Shown: piece by piece, positions 4,642-6,010 of the stretch | Layout of the letters: the number at the start of each line of letters is the position of its first letter | Numbering within the stretch: position 1 is the first letter of the stretch | Source of the DNA: Bryobacterales bacterium | GTDB lineage: Bacteria > Acidobacteriota > Terriglobia > Bryobacterales > Bryobacteraceae | Reading direction: 5' to 3' | DNA: 6,010 nt | Assembly: GCA_003132865.1 (NCBI GenBank) | Contig: PKYZ01000754.1 | Coordinates: forward strand, 2,019 to 8,028 | Position numbers and translations under genes: made by a program | The notes under the pieces: generated by a model | The model's input: the letters and a program-made list of their open reading frames with translations, nothing else | Told to the model about the DNA's origin: nothing | Database searches by the model: none

Positions 4642-6006
4642 ATGATGGTGCGGATCGTGCTTGGTGTTTCGGTGTCTCTACTACTGTCGAGCTCTGTGGC
4701 GTTTGCCTGCAGTTGCGTCCCGTCCTTTGGGTGCCCAGTATTGGGCGGCTCGGCACGGCCAGTTTTTCTAGGGACGGTCATACAGGTAACAGAGCTGGCG
4801 CCCAGTGCCGATTTCAGCTTCCTAAGTAGCCGCAAGGCGCGCATTCGGGTGAACGAGTCATTCGGGGGACTCGGTCCTGATGTGTCGGAGATTGATGTAT
4901 TGACAGGTCTTGGCGGAGGGGATTGCGGGGTTCCTTTCAAGCCTGGCGAAGAATATCTTGTCGATGCGTTTGTTTCGAAGGATGGCTTGGTTCACGCCGG
5001 GATTTGCAGCTCTACACGTAGGATCGACGCGGTCGGTGCGGCACTTCGAATATTGAGAGAACGCCGCACCGGCCAGATGGTGCCATCGCTTGCTGGCCAA
5101 ATTGTGCAACGTGATCGCAATTTCGATGGTCTGCTGGGTACCGAGGCCCCAAAACCTCTGCCGAACGCTTTGGTCCGGGTGAAATCGGGAGGGGGATCGT
5201 ATGAAACACAGGCTGACACTCAAGGCCTTTATGCTTTTTACGGTCTGCCGAGCGAACGCTATGAATACGCTCCCGATCTAGCGCAGGGCACTACCCTCTC
5301 TTGGTACATCGGGAGCGACAGACCACAGGTTCCTTTTGAACTAACGGGAGCAGCATGTCAGGAGCGCAATATCGAGGTTTTCGCGAGCGGCTCAATTCAG
5401 GGCCGAGTCCTCGATTCATCCAACCGCCTTTTGCCTCATGCGTTCGTGTATATCGTTCCGGCCGCTGCGAAGGTGCTGCCGAAGGAGCGCCAACTCTATT
5501 GGGAGAGCCAGGGCAAAGAGGGATTTTTCAAATTCGTCCACATCCCTCCTGGCGAGTATCTGGTGCTCGTGAATCCCGACGACTCACAGACCGCCGAGTT
5601 TCCTTACCGGAGAACGTTCCATCCAGGCGTTCATGATCGTTCCGCAGCCACCGTCATCACCCTTCGCGCTGGCGAGCAGATCAGGGATGCCGACATCCGG
5701 CTTCAACAGCAGTTCGCACCACGTCACCTCAGCGTTCGCGTCACATGGGCAGATGGGAGGTCGATCAGGAACTTCGTGTACATCGTGGCCAAGGGAACCG
5801 CAAATCCGAAACTGATGTCTGATGCGAGTACGGACATACGAGCAAGTGTCTGCGATCTGAAGGTTCTTCCCAATGAACCGTACGAAGTCCAAGCTGAACT
5901 GAATTGCCGATATGCGGACGAGCGAAGCGAAGGGCCGGGCGCGACCCTTAAGTCAGCCAAGGTTTACCTGACGCCTGACGATGGTCGAACGGGGAATGCC
6001 CGGTAG
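4642..6006 (+). CDS. Secreted TIMP/netrin-like protein with carboxypeptidase-regulatory-like repeats (454 aa)
   Basis: A signal peptide (residues 1-22, hydrophobic core about 5-20, Ala-Phe-Ala end) should be removed to leave a mature N-terminus Cys23-Ser24-Cys25. The segment 23-130 resembles the TIMP/netrin fold: CSC start, VFLGTVIQV, an ARIRVNESFGG strand, then DCGVPFKPGEEYLVDAF with Cys95 and AGIC with Cys122. Residues about 148-215 form a Cna-B/SdrD-like module (RDRNFDG, then LPNALVRV and TQGLYAFYGLP). Residues about 250-312 form a carboxypeptidase-regulatory-like module (GSIQGRVLDSS, FFKFVHIPPGEYLVLV). Residues about 360-445 may be a third, weaker beta domain. There is no membrane anchor or catalytic motif. 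The role is unknown; extracellular binding or adhesion is an inference. A lipoprotein is less likely because position -3 is Ala, not the usual Leu. It reads away from the relic and is not obviously linked to the mobile genes. Confidence 0.85.
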   Translation: MMVRIVLGVSVSLLLSSSVAFACSCVPSFGCPVLGGSARPVFLGTVIQVTELAPSADFSFLSSRKARIRVNESFGGLGPDVSEIDVLTGLGGGDCGVPFKPGEEYLVDAFVSKDGLVHAGICSSTRRIDAVGAALRILRERRTGQMVPSLAGQIVQRDRNFDGLLGTEAPKPLPNALVRVKSGGGSYETQADTQGLYAFYGLPSERYEYAPDLAQGTTLSWYIGSDRPQVPFELTGAACQERNIEVFASGSIQGRVLDSSNRLLPHAFVYIVPAAAKVLPKERQLYWESQGKEGFFKFVHIPPGEYLVLVNPDDSQTAEFPYRRTFHPGVHDRSAATVITLRAGEQIRDADIRLQQQFAPRHLSVRVTWADGRSIRNFVYIVAKGTANPKLMSDASTDIRASVCDLKVLPNEPYEVQAELNCRYADERSEGPGATLKSAKVYLTPDDGRTGNAR

Positions 6007-6010
6007 ATCG

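Noticed and set aside
4642..4712. A lipoprotein signal peptide in the TIMP-like protein
   Set aside because: The residues before the Cys are Ala-Phe-Ala, which fits ordinary signal peptidase cleavage better than a lipobox needing Leu or similar at -3; not fully excluded.

Overview
The window is GC-rich bacterial DNA that looks like a mobile-element region beside an ordinary chromosomal gene. The last gene, a secreted protein with a TIMP/netrin-like N-terminus followed by carboxypeptidase-regulatory-like beta-sandwich modules, is of a kind common in Acidobacteriota (Solibacter/Bryobacter-type soil genomes). A decayed YjhG/YagF-type sugar-acid dehydratase and a large serine recombinase also fit such a genome. 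The taxonomic call is an inference from gene types only.

Layout, left to right. Positions 1-738 hold no convincing gene. They contain the first copy (A) of a roughly 120-bp direct repeat, then three copies, in + / - / + orientation, of a composite repeat unit. Each unit has a GC-rich 30-mer with inverted ends; in the two + copies this is followed by a 28-bp dyad (TGTCCCAAAA, 8-bp spacer, TTYTGGGACA). Positions 740-1294 encode an unrecognised 184-residue basic protein. Positions 1341-1458 hold copy B of the direct repeat. Copy B is the leader of a small 78-residue ORF (1495-1731), which is followed by an apparently intact large serine recombinase (1888-3522).

The recombinase reading frame ends inside the antisense of a dehydratase pseudogene (3455-4290, minus strand). 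That relic keeps only the C-terminal ~280 residues of the family. It is cut off sharply at about 4290, where an in-frame stop sits, and carries a one-base deletion at 3786/3787 inside the conserved [12 protein letters not shown] region. Positions 4291-4641 show no convincing gene. The TIMP-like secreted protein (4642-6006) is complete.

How the parts may work together: the small ORF and the recombinase look like one transcription unit driven from the copy B leader. The recombinase is the likely mobility function, and the small protein is a candidate accessory factor by position only. The dehydratase remnant directly against the recombinase 3' end suggests an integration or deletion scar. I did not find a clearly novel multi-gene system. 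The least explained items are the alternating repeat array, the duplicated leader, and the bacterial TIMP-like protein with a predicted free N-terminal Cys-X-Cys.
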